A stretch of 64,000 bases of DNA from Desulfoscipio geothermicus DSM 3669 (GTDB taxonomy: Bacteria > Bacillota > Desulfotomaculia > Desulfotomaculales > Desulfallaceae). Location of the stretch: assembly GCF_900115975.1 (NCBI RefSeq), contig NZ_FOYM01000001.1:124001-188000 (forward strand). Reading direction: 5' to 3'. Positions 1-7,487 of the stretch are shown one piece after another. The number at the start of each line of letters is the position of its first letter. Position 1 is the first letter of the stretch. The translations under genes and the position numbers were made by a program. The notes beneath the pieces were generated by a model that saw only the letters and a list, made by a program, of their open reading frames with translations, was not told where the DNA came from and did no database searches.

Positions 1-2
1 AG

Positions 3-527
3 GCTGTCAAAATTCTCCGCAAACACGGCATCGAACCCAATATCGGGTTTATTATGTTTGAGCCCTGTTCCTCCCTGGAAGATATCCGGGCCAACTTTGA
101 GTTCCTCCGGCGCAACGACCTGTTGAACAATCTTCCGGTGACCGCCAATGTTCTGTACCACCACCAGATTATCCTGAAAGGAACCCCGGCATTTAAAATG
201 CTGCAAGGGGAGGGCCGGCTGGAATTGCCACCCGGCGCTACTTATGAAGGAAGCACGACTTTTGTCAACCCCCGGGTGGCTGTCCTGGCCGACATAATGA
301 GGCAAATTACCAACTTTCTTTTCCGCCGCATGTCGGGGATTTGGAGTGGAAAAGAGCAAGAACCCCGGGACGCGGAATTGAAATATGAACAAATAAATGA
401 AATGCTGGTGGATTTGTTTGAGGCCAATTTGCGCGCTCTCGAAAACGGCAAATTATTTACGGATGAAGAGAAGCATTTAGTGGTCCAGGAGGCCAAAAAA
501 AATATTGATCACATGTTAGAAGTTTGA
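3..527 (+). CDS. Radical SAM protein, C-terminal part (5' end outside window)
   Basis: The reading frame is open from base 3 and has no start in the window, so only about 174 C-terminal residues are present. The stretch I-G-F-I-M-F-E-P followed by an 'SLEDIRANFEFL' helix resembles the end of the TIM barrel in B12-binding or BchE-like radical SAM enzymes, followed by a helical tail. The Fe-S cysteine motif would lie upstream, so the exact family cannot be read. It is convergent with the biotin operon and they share a bidirectional hairpin. A role in biotin synthesis is not supported: it is on the opposite strand, and BioB, though also a radical SAM enzyme, does not look like this. Confidence 0.6.
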   Translation, partial: AVKILRKHGIEPNIGFIMFEPCSSLEDIRANFEFLRRNDLLNNLPVTANVLYHHQIILKGTPAFKMLQGEGRLELPPGATYEGSTTFVNPRVAVLADIMRQITNFLFRRMSGIWSGKEQEPRDAELKYEQINEMLVDLFEANLRALENGKLFTDEEKHLVVQEAKKNIDHMLEV

Positions 528-538
528 AAAAGTAAAAA

Positions 539-574
539 AGAGTAAGGAACATCTTAAATTATCTTCCTTACTCT
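539..574. terminator. Bidirectional rho-independent terminator
   Basis: An 11-bp perfect stem (AGAGTAAGGAA with TTCCTTACTCT) has a 14-nt loop. On the minus strand it is followed by a T-rich tract, so it should end the biotin operon. On the plus strand it follows the radical SAM gene and has a weaker T tail. Confidence 0.8.
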
Positions 575-650
575 TCATTATTACTTAAAACAATTGGGAA
601 GTGTGCAATGGCTTGAGGACTTCCTGGTGATTTTTTCAAGGTTGCCCGGA

Positions 651-2024
651 TTAGGCCTCCCCCTCGGTCACTTTTTTGATGGCTGCGCAGGTAATGTCGA
701 GAACATCTTTTAGTTCGGACAGGCTCATGGAGAGAATAGGCATTAGTACGATTACATTGCCCAAGGGCCTGATAATTAAGCCGTTTTTTCTGGCCTCCAG
801 GATTACCCGGTGAGGTATATTTGCCCTTACGGGGAAGGGTTCTTTGGTTTCCTTGTTTTCTACCAGCTCAATTCCCACCATCATGCCCTTTTGCCGTACA
901 TCTCCGACGTGTTTGAGTTCCTTGAATCTTTCCAAACCATGTGTCAGGAAAGAAATCTTTTCTTCCAGAGTTTCAATCAGCTTATCCTTTTCAAAGAGCT
1001 CCAGGTTGGCCAGTGCGGCGGCGCAGCCCAGGGGGTTGCCGGTATAGGTATGGCCGTGGTAGAAGGTTTTGCATTCCTCAATTCCTCCCAGAAAGGCATT
1101 ATATATTTCACCGGTGGCCATGGTGGCCGCCAACGGCAGGTAGCCGCCGGTAATGCCTTTGGCGAGGCACATCAAGTCCGGCTTGACATTTTCATGCTCA
1201 CAGGCGAACAGCTTGCCGGTACGGCCAAAGCCTACGGCCACTTCGTCGGCAATCAGCAAAATATTATACTTGGTGCACAGTTCCCGGACCTTTCCCAGGT
1301 AACCTTCCGGCGCCACTATCATGCCTGCGGCGCCCTGTACCAGGGGTTCCACAATTACCCCCGCTATTTCCCGGTGGTGGCGGGCCAGAAGGATTTCCAT
1401 TTCGCCCACGCACTGCATGGAGCAGGTGTCCTTGCTTAAATCCAAAGGACAACGGTAACAATAGGGGGCGGGGACACTTAAGGTTTCAAATAGCAGGTGC
1501 GAGAATATTTTATGGAACAGGTCGATGCCGCCCACGCTTACCGAACCGATGGTATCACCATGATACGCATTTACCAGGGACACGAATTTACGCTTGGACT
1601 TGTATTTTTCATCACCTTGTTGTTGCCAGTACTGGTATGCTATCTTAAGGGCGATTTCCACCGCGGTGGAGCCGCTTTCCGAATAAAACACATAATCCAG
1701 TCCGGGAGGGGTTATTTCTACTAATTTTTTGGCCAGCAGGATTGACGGTATGTTGGCCTCACCCAGTAATGTACTGTGGGCCACTTTATCCAGTTGTTCT
1801 ATAATGGCCCGGTTGATCGCCTCTTTCCCGTGACCGTGCACTGTTACCCACAGGGAAGAAATGCCGTCCAAATATTTATTGCCCTCCACATCAAAAAGAT
1901 AGCTGCCTTCTCCCCGCTCAACAATTAAAGGCTTTTCCTTCCTGTATTCGCGCATTTGCGTAAACGGGTGCCATACGTATTCCTTGTCCCAATGCTCGAG
2001 CTGTTCCGGTTGAAGAATATCCAC
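651..2024 (-). CDS. bioA: Adenosylmethionine-8-amino-7-oxononanoate aminotransferase (DAPA synthase)
   Basis: This PLP enzyme converts 7-keto-8-aminopelargonate to 7,8-diaminopelargonate, using SAM as the usual amino donor. The 457-residue length fits BioA. It shows the class III aminotransferase pattern: W-H-P-F-T-Q near residue 18, 'SGSTAVE' near 117, the 'ADEVAVGFGRTG' region with the PLP-contacting Asp at about 260, and the Schiff-base lysine at about K289 in 'CLAKGITGGY'. The Rossmann and binding motifs are intact. It is the last gene of the biotin operon, 19 nt after fabF, with a good ribosome binding site (AAAAGGAGGG). An annotation as another omega-aminotransferase is possible from sequence alone, but the operon settles the assignment. 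Confidence 0.95.
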   Translation of the reverse strand: MDILQPEQLEHWDKEYVWHPFTQMREYRKEKPLIVERGEGSYLFDVEGNKYLDGISSLWVTVHGHGKEAINRAIIEQLDKVAHSTLLGEANIPSILLAKKLVEITPPGLDYVFYSESGSTAVEIALKIAYQYWQQQGDEKYKSKRKFVSLVNAYHGDTIGSVSVGGIDLFHKIFSHLLFETLSVPAPYCYRCPLDLSKDTCSMQCVGEMEILLARHHREIAGVIVEPLVQGAAGMIVAPEGYLGKVRELCTKYNILLIADEVAVGFGRTGKLFACEHENVKPDLMCLAKGITGGYLPLAATMATGEIYNAFLGGIEECKTFYHGHTYTGNPLGCAAALANLELFEKDKLIETLEEKISFLTHGLERFKELKHVGDVRQKGMMVGIELVENKETKEPFPVRANIPHRVILEARKNGLIIRPLGNVIVLMPILSMSLSELKDVLDITCAAIKKVTEGEA

Positions 2025-2043
2025 GGTTTTTCCCTCCTTTTAG

Positions 2044-3285
2044 TCATTCGGTGAATCTTTTGACCAGCAAGCTGGCATTATGTCCGCCAAAGCCCAGGGA
2101 ATCGGACATCACCAGGTTTAATCTGCTTTTTCTGGCCAGGTTTGGCACATAATCCAAATCGCAATCAGGGTCAGGAGTTTCATAATTAACGGTGGGGGGG
2201 ATCAGGTTATTTTCCATTGCCAGTAAACAAGCTATAAATTCCACCGCCCCGGCGGCGCCCATCAGGTGCCCGGTCATTGACTTGGTCGAGCTTACCGGAA
2301 GGGAATAGGCATAAGGGCCAAAAACCTGCTTGATGCCCAGGGTTTCGCACCGGTCGTTTAAAATGGTGGAAGTGCCATGGGCATTTAAGTAATCCACTTC
2401 TCCCGGTGAAACTTTGCCTTCAGACAAAGCAAGGCTCATGGCCATGGCAATTCCACTGCCCTTTGGGTGGGGGGCGGTAATATGGTAGGCGTCACAGGTC
2501 AACCCGTACCCGATAATTTCACCGTATATTCTTGCATTCCGTTGCAAAGCATGGTTTAGCGTTTCCAGTACCACCATGCCCGCCCCTTCTCCCATCACAA
2601 AACCGTCCCGGTTTTTATCAAAAGGACGGCAGGCCTGCCGGGGCCTGTCGTTGGAGGTGGACATGACCCTGCTGGCACAGGTACCTGCAAACATTAACGG
2701 GGTGAGGGGAGCTTCGGTTCCACCGGTTATAATAATATCGGCATCTCCTCTCTGCAGGGCGCGAAACGCGTTGCCGATGGCTGCGGTGCCGGAAGCGCAG
2801 GCAGCCATAACGGTACCGGTCGGCCCCCGGGCACCCGCCATGTTTGCCACAAGGGAGGTTGCAGCATGGGGAAAACACTGCCCGAAAAGGGACGGATTGA
2901 TATGCTTGGAACCTTTGTTTTGCAGTACTTCATGAAATTTTTCCAGGTTTGTTATACCACCCCTGCTGGTTCCCAGGAAAATACCCACTTTCTGCCGGTT
3001 CTCCCGATCCATTTTCAATTCGGCATCGGAAATGGCCTCCGCTGCTGCAACCAGTGCAAATTGAGCGAATCTGGCCGTTTGTTCCGCCAGTTCCCGGCCA
3101 ATAAATGCACTGGCTTCAAACCCTTTAACTTCCGCCGCTATTCTGGTGGGGTAATCCGAGGCATCAAACAGGGAAATCTCATCAATTCCGACAATACCGG
3201 CCCTTAATGCTGCCCAGAAATCTTTTTTTCCAATGCCGACGGGGGATACAACTCCCATTCCGGTAACTACCACCCGGTTCTGCAT
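2044..3285 (-). CDS. Beta-ketoacyl-ACP synthase II-like enzyme in the biotin operon
   Basis: This is a FabF/KAS II family condensing enzyme of 413 residues. The Cys-His-His triad is intact: C163 in 'AACASGT', H303 in 'NAHGTST' and H340 in 'KSMTGHLMGAAG'. It should condense an acyl thioester with malonyl-ACP. The active-site flank 'ACASGT' differs slightly from the usual 'ACATG' of housekeeping FabF. It sits between fabG (9 nt gap) and bioA (19 nt gap) and is surely co-transcribed with biotin genes. The inference is a dedicated role in building the C7 pimelate chain used by BioW rather than membrane lipid synthesis. No acyl carrier protein gene is present in the cluster. Confidence 0.85.
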   Translation of the reverse strand: MQNRVVVTGMGVVSPVGIGKKDFWAALRAGIVGIDEISLFDASDYPTRIAAEVKGFEASAFIGRELAEQTARFAQFALVAAAEAISDAELKMDRENRQKVGIFLGTSRGGITNLEKFHEVLQNKGSKHINPSLFGQCFPHAATSLVANMAGARGPTGTVMAACASGTAAIGNAFRALQRGDADIIITGGTEAPLTPLMFAGTCASRVMSTSNDRPRQACRPFDKNRDGFVMGEGAGMVVLETLNHALQRNARIYGEIIGYGLTCDAYHITAPHPKGSGIAMAMSLALSEGKVSPGEVDYLNAHGTSTILNDRCETLGIKQVFGPYAYSLPVSSTKSMTGHLMGAAGAVEFIACLLAMENNLIPPTVNYETPDPDCDLDYVPNLARKSRLNLVMSDSLGFGGHNASLLVKRFTE

Positions 3286-3294
3286 AATTAATCC

Positions 3295-4038
3295 CTACAC
3301 CACCCGGCAATCAACATTAAAGACCTGCCCGGAAATATAGTCTGCTGCATCGGAAGCGAGATAATTTACCATACCGGCCACATCTTCGGGGCTACCGGGG
3401 CGGCCCAGGGGTATTTGTTCCAGGATTTTTTCCCTGGCCTTGATGGGTAATTGCAAAGTCATATCCGTCTCGGTGAAACCGGGAATTACCACGTTAACTT
3501 TGATATTCCAGCGTGCCAGTTCCAGAGCCAGAGATTTGCTGAAGGCAATAACGCCGGCTTTGGCTGCGGCATAATTAGCCTGCCCTATTTGTCCCCTTAG
3601 CCCTACTACGGAAGATAGGTTAATTATGCGACCCCGGCGTTGTTTTTGCATGGTTTTAAGAACGGCCTTGCTGCAATTAAAAACGCCTTTCAGGTTAGTG
3701 TTTATCACCCGGTCCCAATCCTCTTCGGTCATCCTGATAAGCAGGGCGTCACGGGTTATACCAGCATTGTTGACAAGGATATCGATACGTCCGAATTTTT
3801 CTTGGACCTGGCAAATCATGTCCGCAACTTGATGATAAATGGAAACATCGGCTTGAACGGGTAAAGCTTCCACCATAAAATGTGAACTGACGGCCCGGGC
3901 CAGCTTGCCGGCAGCGTGGCGGTTATTTTTATAATTTATAACGACGTTAAACTGGTTGGCAGCCAATTTTTGAACAATGGCGGCCCCTATGCCCCGGGAC
4001 CCGCCGGTAATTAGCGCCACTTTTGGGGGACATTCCAT
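3295..4038 (-). CDS. 3-oxoacyl-ACP reductase-like SDR in the biotin operon
   Basis: A classical short-chain dehydrogenase/reductase of the FabG type, 247 residues. It has the nucleotide motif T-G-G-S-R-G-I-G at 11-18, 'NNAG' at 90-93 and the catalytic Ser142/143, Tyr156 and Lys160 ('YAAAK'). It should reduce a 3-oxoacyl thioester with NADPH. It lies between the FabZ-like gene (22 nt) and the FabF-like gene (9 nt). The order FabZ-FabG-FabF inside bioD...bioA suggests these enzymes carry out the elongation cycle for pimelate. It could instead be a general fatty-acid enzyme that happens to be co-regulated with biotin, which fatty-acid synthesis needs through acetyl-CoA carboxylase. Confidence 0.85.
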   Translation of the reverse strand: MECPPKVALITGGSRGIGAAIVQKLAANQFNVVINYKNNRHAAGKLARAVSSHFMVEALPVQADVSIYHQVADMICQVQEKFGRIDILVNNAGITRDALLIRMTEEDWDRVINTNLKGVFNCSKAVLKTMQKQRRGRIINLSSVVGLRGQIGQANYAAAKAGVIAFSKSLALELARWNIKVNVVIPGFTETDMTLQLPIKAREKILEQIPLGRPGSPEDVAGMVNYLASDAADYISGQVFNVDCRVV

Positions 4039-4060
4039 GGTTTGTCACCTCGATCACTTT

Positions 4061-4480
4061 TCAAACTAAGGCAAATAAAATATCGGCTTTTGCCACAACT
4101 GTGTCTCCTACCAGTGCCCGGCAATTTCTCCGGCCTACTTTTCCTTTAAGCCGCGTGATTTCAGCTTCTAAACGAAGTTCATCCCCGGGTAATACATCCC
4201 TGAAGAAACGGGCCCCGTTTATTCCGGCCAGCAGGGTAATTTTATTGCGGTATTGGGGGCAACTCAAAACGGCCACTGCCCCTACCTGGGCCATGGCTTC
4301 CAAAACAAGTACCGGGGGCAGTACATGCTTTCCGCCGGGCCCGGCCTGCAGGAAAATATAGTCCATAGTAACTTTCTTTTGACCAACAGCCCATTTACCC
4401 GGGACCAGTTCGGTTATACTATCTATCAAGAGAAAAGGGTGGCGATGAGGAATGATGGCCTCAATCTCACTGATATTCAC
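4061..4480 (-). CDS. FabZ-like hot-dog protein lacking the catalytic histidine
   Basis: A single hot-dog domain of 139 residues, with 'IIPHRHPFLLID' at 9-20 and the FabZ helix motif 'LEAMAQ' at 60-65, which carries the catalytic acidic residue E61. In FabZ the catalytic His lies 14 residues before this Glu in a G-H-F-P-G motif. Here that segment reads A-G-P-G-G-K-H (46-52) and the His position is Gly47. The only nearby His (H52) is displaced by five residues. It overlaps the end of bioD by 14 nt, so it is translationally coupled. It may be an inactive or altered dehydratase, a thioesterase-like hot-dog protein, or a dehydratase using another residue. Family assignment is firm and activity is open. 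Confidence 0.8.
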   Translation of the reverse strand: MNISEIEAIIPHRHPFLLIDSITELVPGKWAVGQKKVTMDYIFLQAGPGGKHVLPPVLVLEAMAQVGAVAVLSCPQYRNKITLLAGINGARFFRDVLPGDELRLEAEITRLKGKVGRRNCRALVGDTVVAKADILFALV

Positions 4481-5231
4481 CGGCCATACCCCCTGTACCC
4501 GGTAGGGAAATCATCTCCCAGTCAACTGCGGCTCCAACCAATTCAACAACCCGGCCCGGCTTACAAGTGTCCACGTCCACGCCGGCATCGTGAGGTATAA
4601 TTCCCATAACGGGAACTCCCGACAATTCAGCAATCAGGCCGGGGTTTGTTTTTTCCGCCGTGCCGGCCTCACTTTCCTTTAACCCGTTGATAATGATACC
4701 GGCAACGTGAATGCCTTTGGATTTTGCGTACTCAACGGTGAGCAGGGTGTGATTTACCGTGCCCAGTCCGGGCCTTGCCACGATGAGGGCCGGCAGGTTC
4801 AACATTTTAATCAGGTCGGCCATTAAAAACCGGCCCGCTATGGGCACCATGATGCCGCCGGCCCCTTCCACCAGCATAAAATCATGTCTATTGAGTAATT
4901 CTTGGTAGGCCCGGTTTATCTTGAACAGGTCAATGGTGATGCCGGTGAGCTCGGCGGCTACCCGCGGGGCCAGGGGCGGTTCCAGGCGATACGGGCTGAC
5001 CAGTTCCATTTCGTCTTTAATTCCCGCCACTGTCATGGCAAACAGGGCGTCCACCGAAACCAGGCTGCCGTTTAAATTTTTACTCCCGGTTTGCACCGGT
5101 TTCATTATCCCCGCGTTTATTCCTTTTTGTCTCAGGTTTGCCGCCAGCCCGGCTGTGACAACCGTTTTCCCGATGCCGGTATCGGTGCCGGTGACAAAGT
5201 ATCCTTGCAACAAATTAAGGGGTTTATACAT
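4467..5231 (-). CDS. bioD: Dethiobiotin synthetase
   Basis: This ATP-dependent carboxylase closes the ureido ring of dethiobiotin from diaminopelargonate and CO2. The P-loop G-T-D-T-G-I-G-K-T is at residues 15-23, followed by 'KPVQTG' and the 'EGAGG' motif. The start chosen is the ATG at 5229-5231, which has AGGAGA about seven bases upstream. A longer open frame to 5315 would overlap bioF and lacks a ribosome binding site. The resulting length of about 254 residues is slightly longer than the usual 225-240. The C-terminal tail overlaps the start of the FabZ-like gene. The gap to bioF is 19 nt. Confidence 0.93.
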   Translation of the reverse strand: MYKPLNLLQGYFVTGTDTGIGKTVVTAGLAANLRQKGINAGIMKPVQTGSKNLNGSLVSVDALFAMTVAGIKDEMELVSPYRLEPPLAPRVAAELTGITIDLFKINRAYQELLNRHDFMLVEGAGGIMVPIAGRFLMADLIKMLNLPALIVARPGLGTVNHTLLTVEYAKSKGIHVAGIIINGLKESEAGTAEKTNPGLIAELSGVPVMGIIPHDAGVDVDTCKPGRVVELVGAAVDWEMISLPGTGGMAGEYQ

Positions 5232-5250
5232 TTTTCTCTCCTTTAAATAA

Positions 5251-6417
5251 TTAAATAATTCCCAGTTCTTCACCGGATTGTTTGAAGGCAGAAAGCGCCC
5301 TGTCCAGGTGTTCACGGGTGTGCGTGGCCATTACCGTGACCCTGATTCTGCTGGTGCCCGGCGGTACTGTGGGTGGTCTGATACCCGGAGCGAACACACC
5401 CCGGGCAAATAACCTTTCGGCCATTTGCATGGTTTTGCCGGAATCGCCGATAAATATTGGAATTATAGGTGACTCTTCGGCCAGGATGGTAAATCCCGTT
5501 TGCTTAAGCCCGGACTTTAAATAATGGGCGTTGGCCCAAAGATTTTCCCTGATTTGCGGTTCTTGTTCAATAACCCGAAAAGCCGCAATGGCCGCTGCAA
5601 TTACCGCCGGGGGGAGGGCAGTGGAGAAAATAAAACTCCGGGCCCTGTTTCTCAGATAATCAATTAATTTGCGGGAGCCTGCAATATAGCCGCCGGCACT
5701 ACCCACCGCCTTGCTCAAGGTCCCCATTTGAACATGGATTTTACCTTCCAGGTTGAAATGGTCTGCCGTACCCGCACCCCGGCGGCCCAGCACTCCGGTG
5801 GCGTGAGCATCGTCTACCATTAACAGAGCCCGGTACTTTTCGGCCAGTTCCACCAGCCGGGGCAACGGGGCAAGGTCGCCGTCCATGCTGAAAACTCCGT
5901 CGGTCACAATGAGGCGACGGCGATACCCTTGAGTTTGTTGTAATAACTTTTCCAGGGCCAGGGTATCTTTATGGGGGAAAATTTTTGTTTCCGCCCGGCT
6001 GAGCCGGCACCCGTCAATTATACTGGCGTGGTTGAGCTCATCGCTCAAAATTACATCGTTTTTTCCGGCCAGGGCGGTTATGCCCCCCAGGTTAGCCATG
6101 TAACCGGTATTAAAAACAATGGCCGCTTCGGCTTTTTTAAAGCGGGCAATAGTTTTTTCCAGCTCTTCGTGCAGTTGTAAATTGCCGGTGGTTAAACGCG
6201 AGCCTCCCGCGCCGGTACCCCACCGGGTTACAGCTTCGCAGGCCGCTGCTTTCAGCTCGGGGTGTTCGGTAAGGCCCAGGTAGTTATTGGAAGAAAGCAA
6301 AAGGCATTCTTTCCCGTTGACTACCGTCCGGGCGGCCTGGGAATCGTCCATCCTATTGAGCCGGCGGTAAAGGTGATTCTCTTGCAGATAAGTTAATTCC
6401 CGTTCTAATAACTTCAT
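5251..6417 (-). CDS. bioF: 8-amino-7-oxononanoate synthase
   Basis: This PLP-dependent enzyme condenses pimeloyl-CoA with L-alanine. The 388 residues show the alpha-oxoamine synthase pattern: 'SNNYLGL' near 43-49, 'GTGAGGSR' at 67-74, 'DELNHAS' at 126-132, 'DDAHATGVLG' at 202-211 and the Schiff-base lysine K236 in 'TLSKAVGSAGGY'. The family also includes KBL and serine palmitoyltransferase, but the overlap with bioW by 4 nt (ATGA) fixes the role. It takes the pimeloyl-CoA produced by the preceding gene. Confidence 0.95.
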   Translation of the reverse strand: MKLLERELTYLQENHLYRRLNRMDDSQAARTVVNGKECLLLSSNNYLGLTEHPELKAAACEAVTRWGTGAGGSRLTTGNLQLHEELEKTIARFKKAEAAIVFNTGYMANLGGITALAGKNDVILSDELNHASIIDGCRLSRAETKIFPHKDTLALEKLLQQTQGYRRRLIVTDGVFSMDGDLAPLPRLVELAEKYRALLMVDDAHATGVLGRRGAGTADHFNLEGKIHVQMGTLSKAVGSAGGYIAGSRKLIDYLRNRARSFIFSTALPPAVIAAAIAAFRVIEQEPQIRENLWANAHYLKSGLKQTGFTILAEESPIIPIFIGDSGKTMQMAERLFARGVFAPGIRPPTVPPGTSRIRVTVMATHTREHLDRALSAFKQSGEELGII

Positions 6418-7265
6418 TTACCCGGTATCCCCTCAATTAATTTTTTAAATTCGTCAAAGGTCAATTCACCGTAAACGGGACCTAACTTTGTAATCACGTA
6501 AGGTTCTTGCTCCAATTTTTTGATGACTTCTTCCCGTGTTCCCAGGGCAGGGTCGAAGAAAAAAACCCTGCCGCCGCGCCGGCTGCCCTTTTCTTTTAAA
6601 TGGTTGAAGCGAATGTAACCGAGGTTTGCCGCAGCAACATAACCCGCTGTGTAACCGGGGTCGTCGGACCAGCATAACTCCGCTGCTATACCGGGCATGT
6701 GGGCCACCTTGGTGGCCAGGCAAAGGGCCTCACGAACGTGGTTATTGTTTAACCCGAACTCCTCCAATTTTTGAGATAAAGTTTTTTTCGTCTCAGGGTC
6801 ATAATCCATGCGTGAAGCTCTTATTCCGCGGTTAGGGTCAGGTTCCAGCCGGTGCCCGGTATTAACATCCATCAGGATGGCCCCGCGCATGCCGGTTTCG
6901 TTCTCGGAAGGATCCCCCAAAAGTAAATTAAACCCTTGTTCAATTACATGGTGTTGGATTCCGAATAGCTGCAAAACCTTTTTGGCCAGTTCCCGGCCTT
7001 CCCGGTGATCCCCGGACCGTATAGTATAAACCGGGAGGGAAGTCACCGTTTGTATGTCTTTAGCGGGAAGAAGTTCAATATTGATGTTGATAAAATCAGG
7101 GCGGCCCAGCTCATGTTTTTGGGCCCGGAAGAAGAGTTTATTCATGATGTTCGGAATTTCTGCCTCTGAAACAATCCTTTCCGCACCGGAAATGTGTCTC
7201 CCGCCGCGTTCATGCGGCCCGCCCCGGGCTGCGCGCATCCTGATACTGTATAAATTTTGATACAT
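6414..7265 (-). CDS. bioW: 6-carboxyhexanoate-CoA ligase (pimeloyl-CoA synthetase)
   Basis: This enzyme activates free pimelate with ATP and CoA, the entry step of biotin synthesis in BioW organisms. The 283 residues show the BioW signature: an N-terminal 'SIRMRAA' and 'HISGAERI' segment, a central 'EPDPNRGIRASRMDYD' element (131-146, written here as the family hallmark around R-G-I-R-A-S-R-M-D) and a C-terminal 'RGGRVFF' segment. It is the first gene of the operon and starts 20 nt after the second BirA-type operator, with a GGGGGAT ribosome binding site. The presence of BioW implies that free pimelate is the intermediate, so BioC/BioH are not expected; neither they nor bioB appear in this window. 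Confidence 0.93.
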   Translation of the reverse strand: MYQNLYSIRMRAARGGPHERGGRHISGAERIVSEAEIPNIMNKLFFRAQKHELGRPDFININIELLPAKDIQTVTSLPVYTIRSGDHREGRELAKKVLQLFGIQHHVIEQGFNLLLGDPSENETGMRGAILMDVNTGHRLEPDPNRGIRASRMDYDPETKKTLSQKLEEFGLNNNHVREALCLATKVAHMPGIAAELCWSDDPGYTAGYVAAANLGYIRFNHLKEKGSRRGGRVFFFDPALGTREEVIKKLEQEPYVITKLGPVYGELTFDEFKKLIEGIPGK

Positions 7266-7284
7266 ATAAAAAATCCCCCTCGAT

Positions 7285-7318
7285 AACGTTAACCCGGCTC
7301 GATATGGTGGTTAACAAT
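7285..7318 (-). promoter_or_regulatory. BirA-type operator, downstream copy
   Basis: The half-sites CGTTAACC and GGTTAACAAT are separated by 14 nt. The right half matches the Firmicute biotin repressor consensus GGTTAACAA exactly. It lies in the 5' untranslated region between the predicted transcription start and the bioW start codon, so BirA bound here could act as a roadblock. Confidence 0.75.
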
Positions 7319-7349
7319 AGGAGTAAAAAAATTGCCAACCCTTGCATAA

Positions 7350-7378
7350 ATTTTAGCAAACCAATAATGAATTGTAAA
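7350..7378 (-). promoter_or_regulatory. Sigma-A promoter of the biotin operon
   Basis: On the minus strand TTTACA is followed by 17 nt and TAAAAT, about 85 nt upstream of bioW. The -35 box lies inside the left half-site of the upstream BirA-type operator, so repressor binding should block polymerase. Confidence 0.7.
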
Positions 7379-7404
7379 CCCCGGGGCCATATTTGGTTAA
7401 CAAT
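7371..7404 (-). promoter_or_regulatory. BirA-type operator, upstream copy overlapping the -35 box
   Basis: ATTGTAAACC and GGTTAACAAT are arranged as an inverted repeat with a 14-nt spacer, an excellent match to the biotin-repressor operator (TTGTwAACC, about 14-16 nt, GGTTwACAA). Same spacing as the second copy 86 nt downstream. The regulator would be a bifunctional BirA with a DNA-binding domain; no birA gene is in the window. Confidence 0.85.
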
Positions 7405-7423
7405 TGGAGCTTGCCAGGTGGTG

Positions 7424-7453
7424 AAAAAGCGCCGGTAGAATTACACGGCGCTT
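7424..7453 (-). terminator. Terminator of the ABC importer operon
   Basis: The stem AAGCGCCG/CGGCGCTT with an 11-nt loop is followed on the minus strand by TTTTC. It lies between the end of the ABC ATPase gene and the biotin promoter and separates the two same-strand operons. Confidence 0.75.
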
Positions 7454-7487
7454 GCGTATCAAAATATAGTTAGTATAGGTCTGACCT

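Noticed and set aside
810-1724. Plus-strand open frames opposite bioA
   Set aside because: They lie entirely on the antisense of a well-supported gene and have no ribosome binding sites or recognisable domains.
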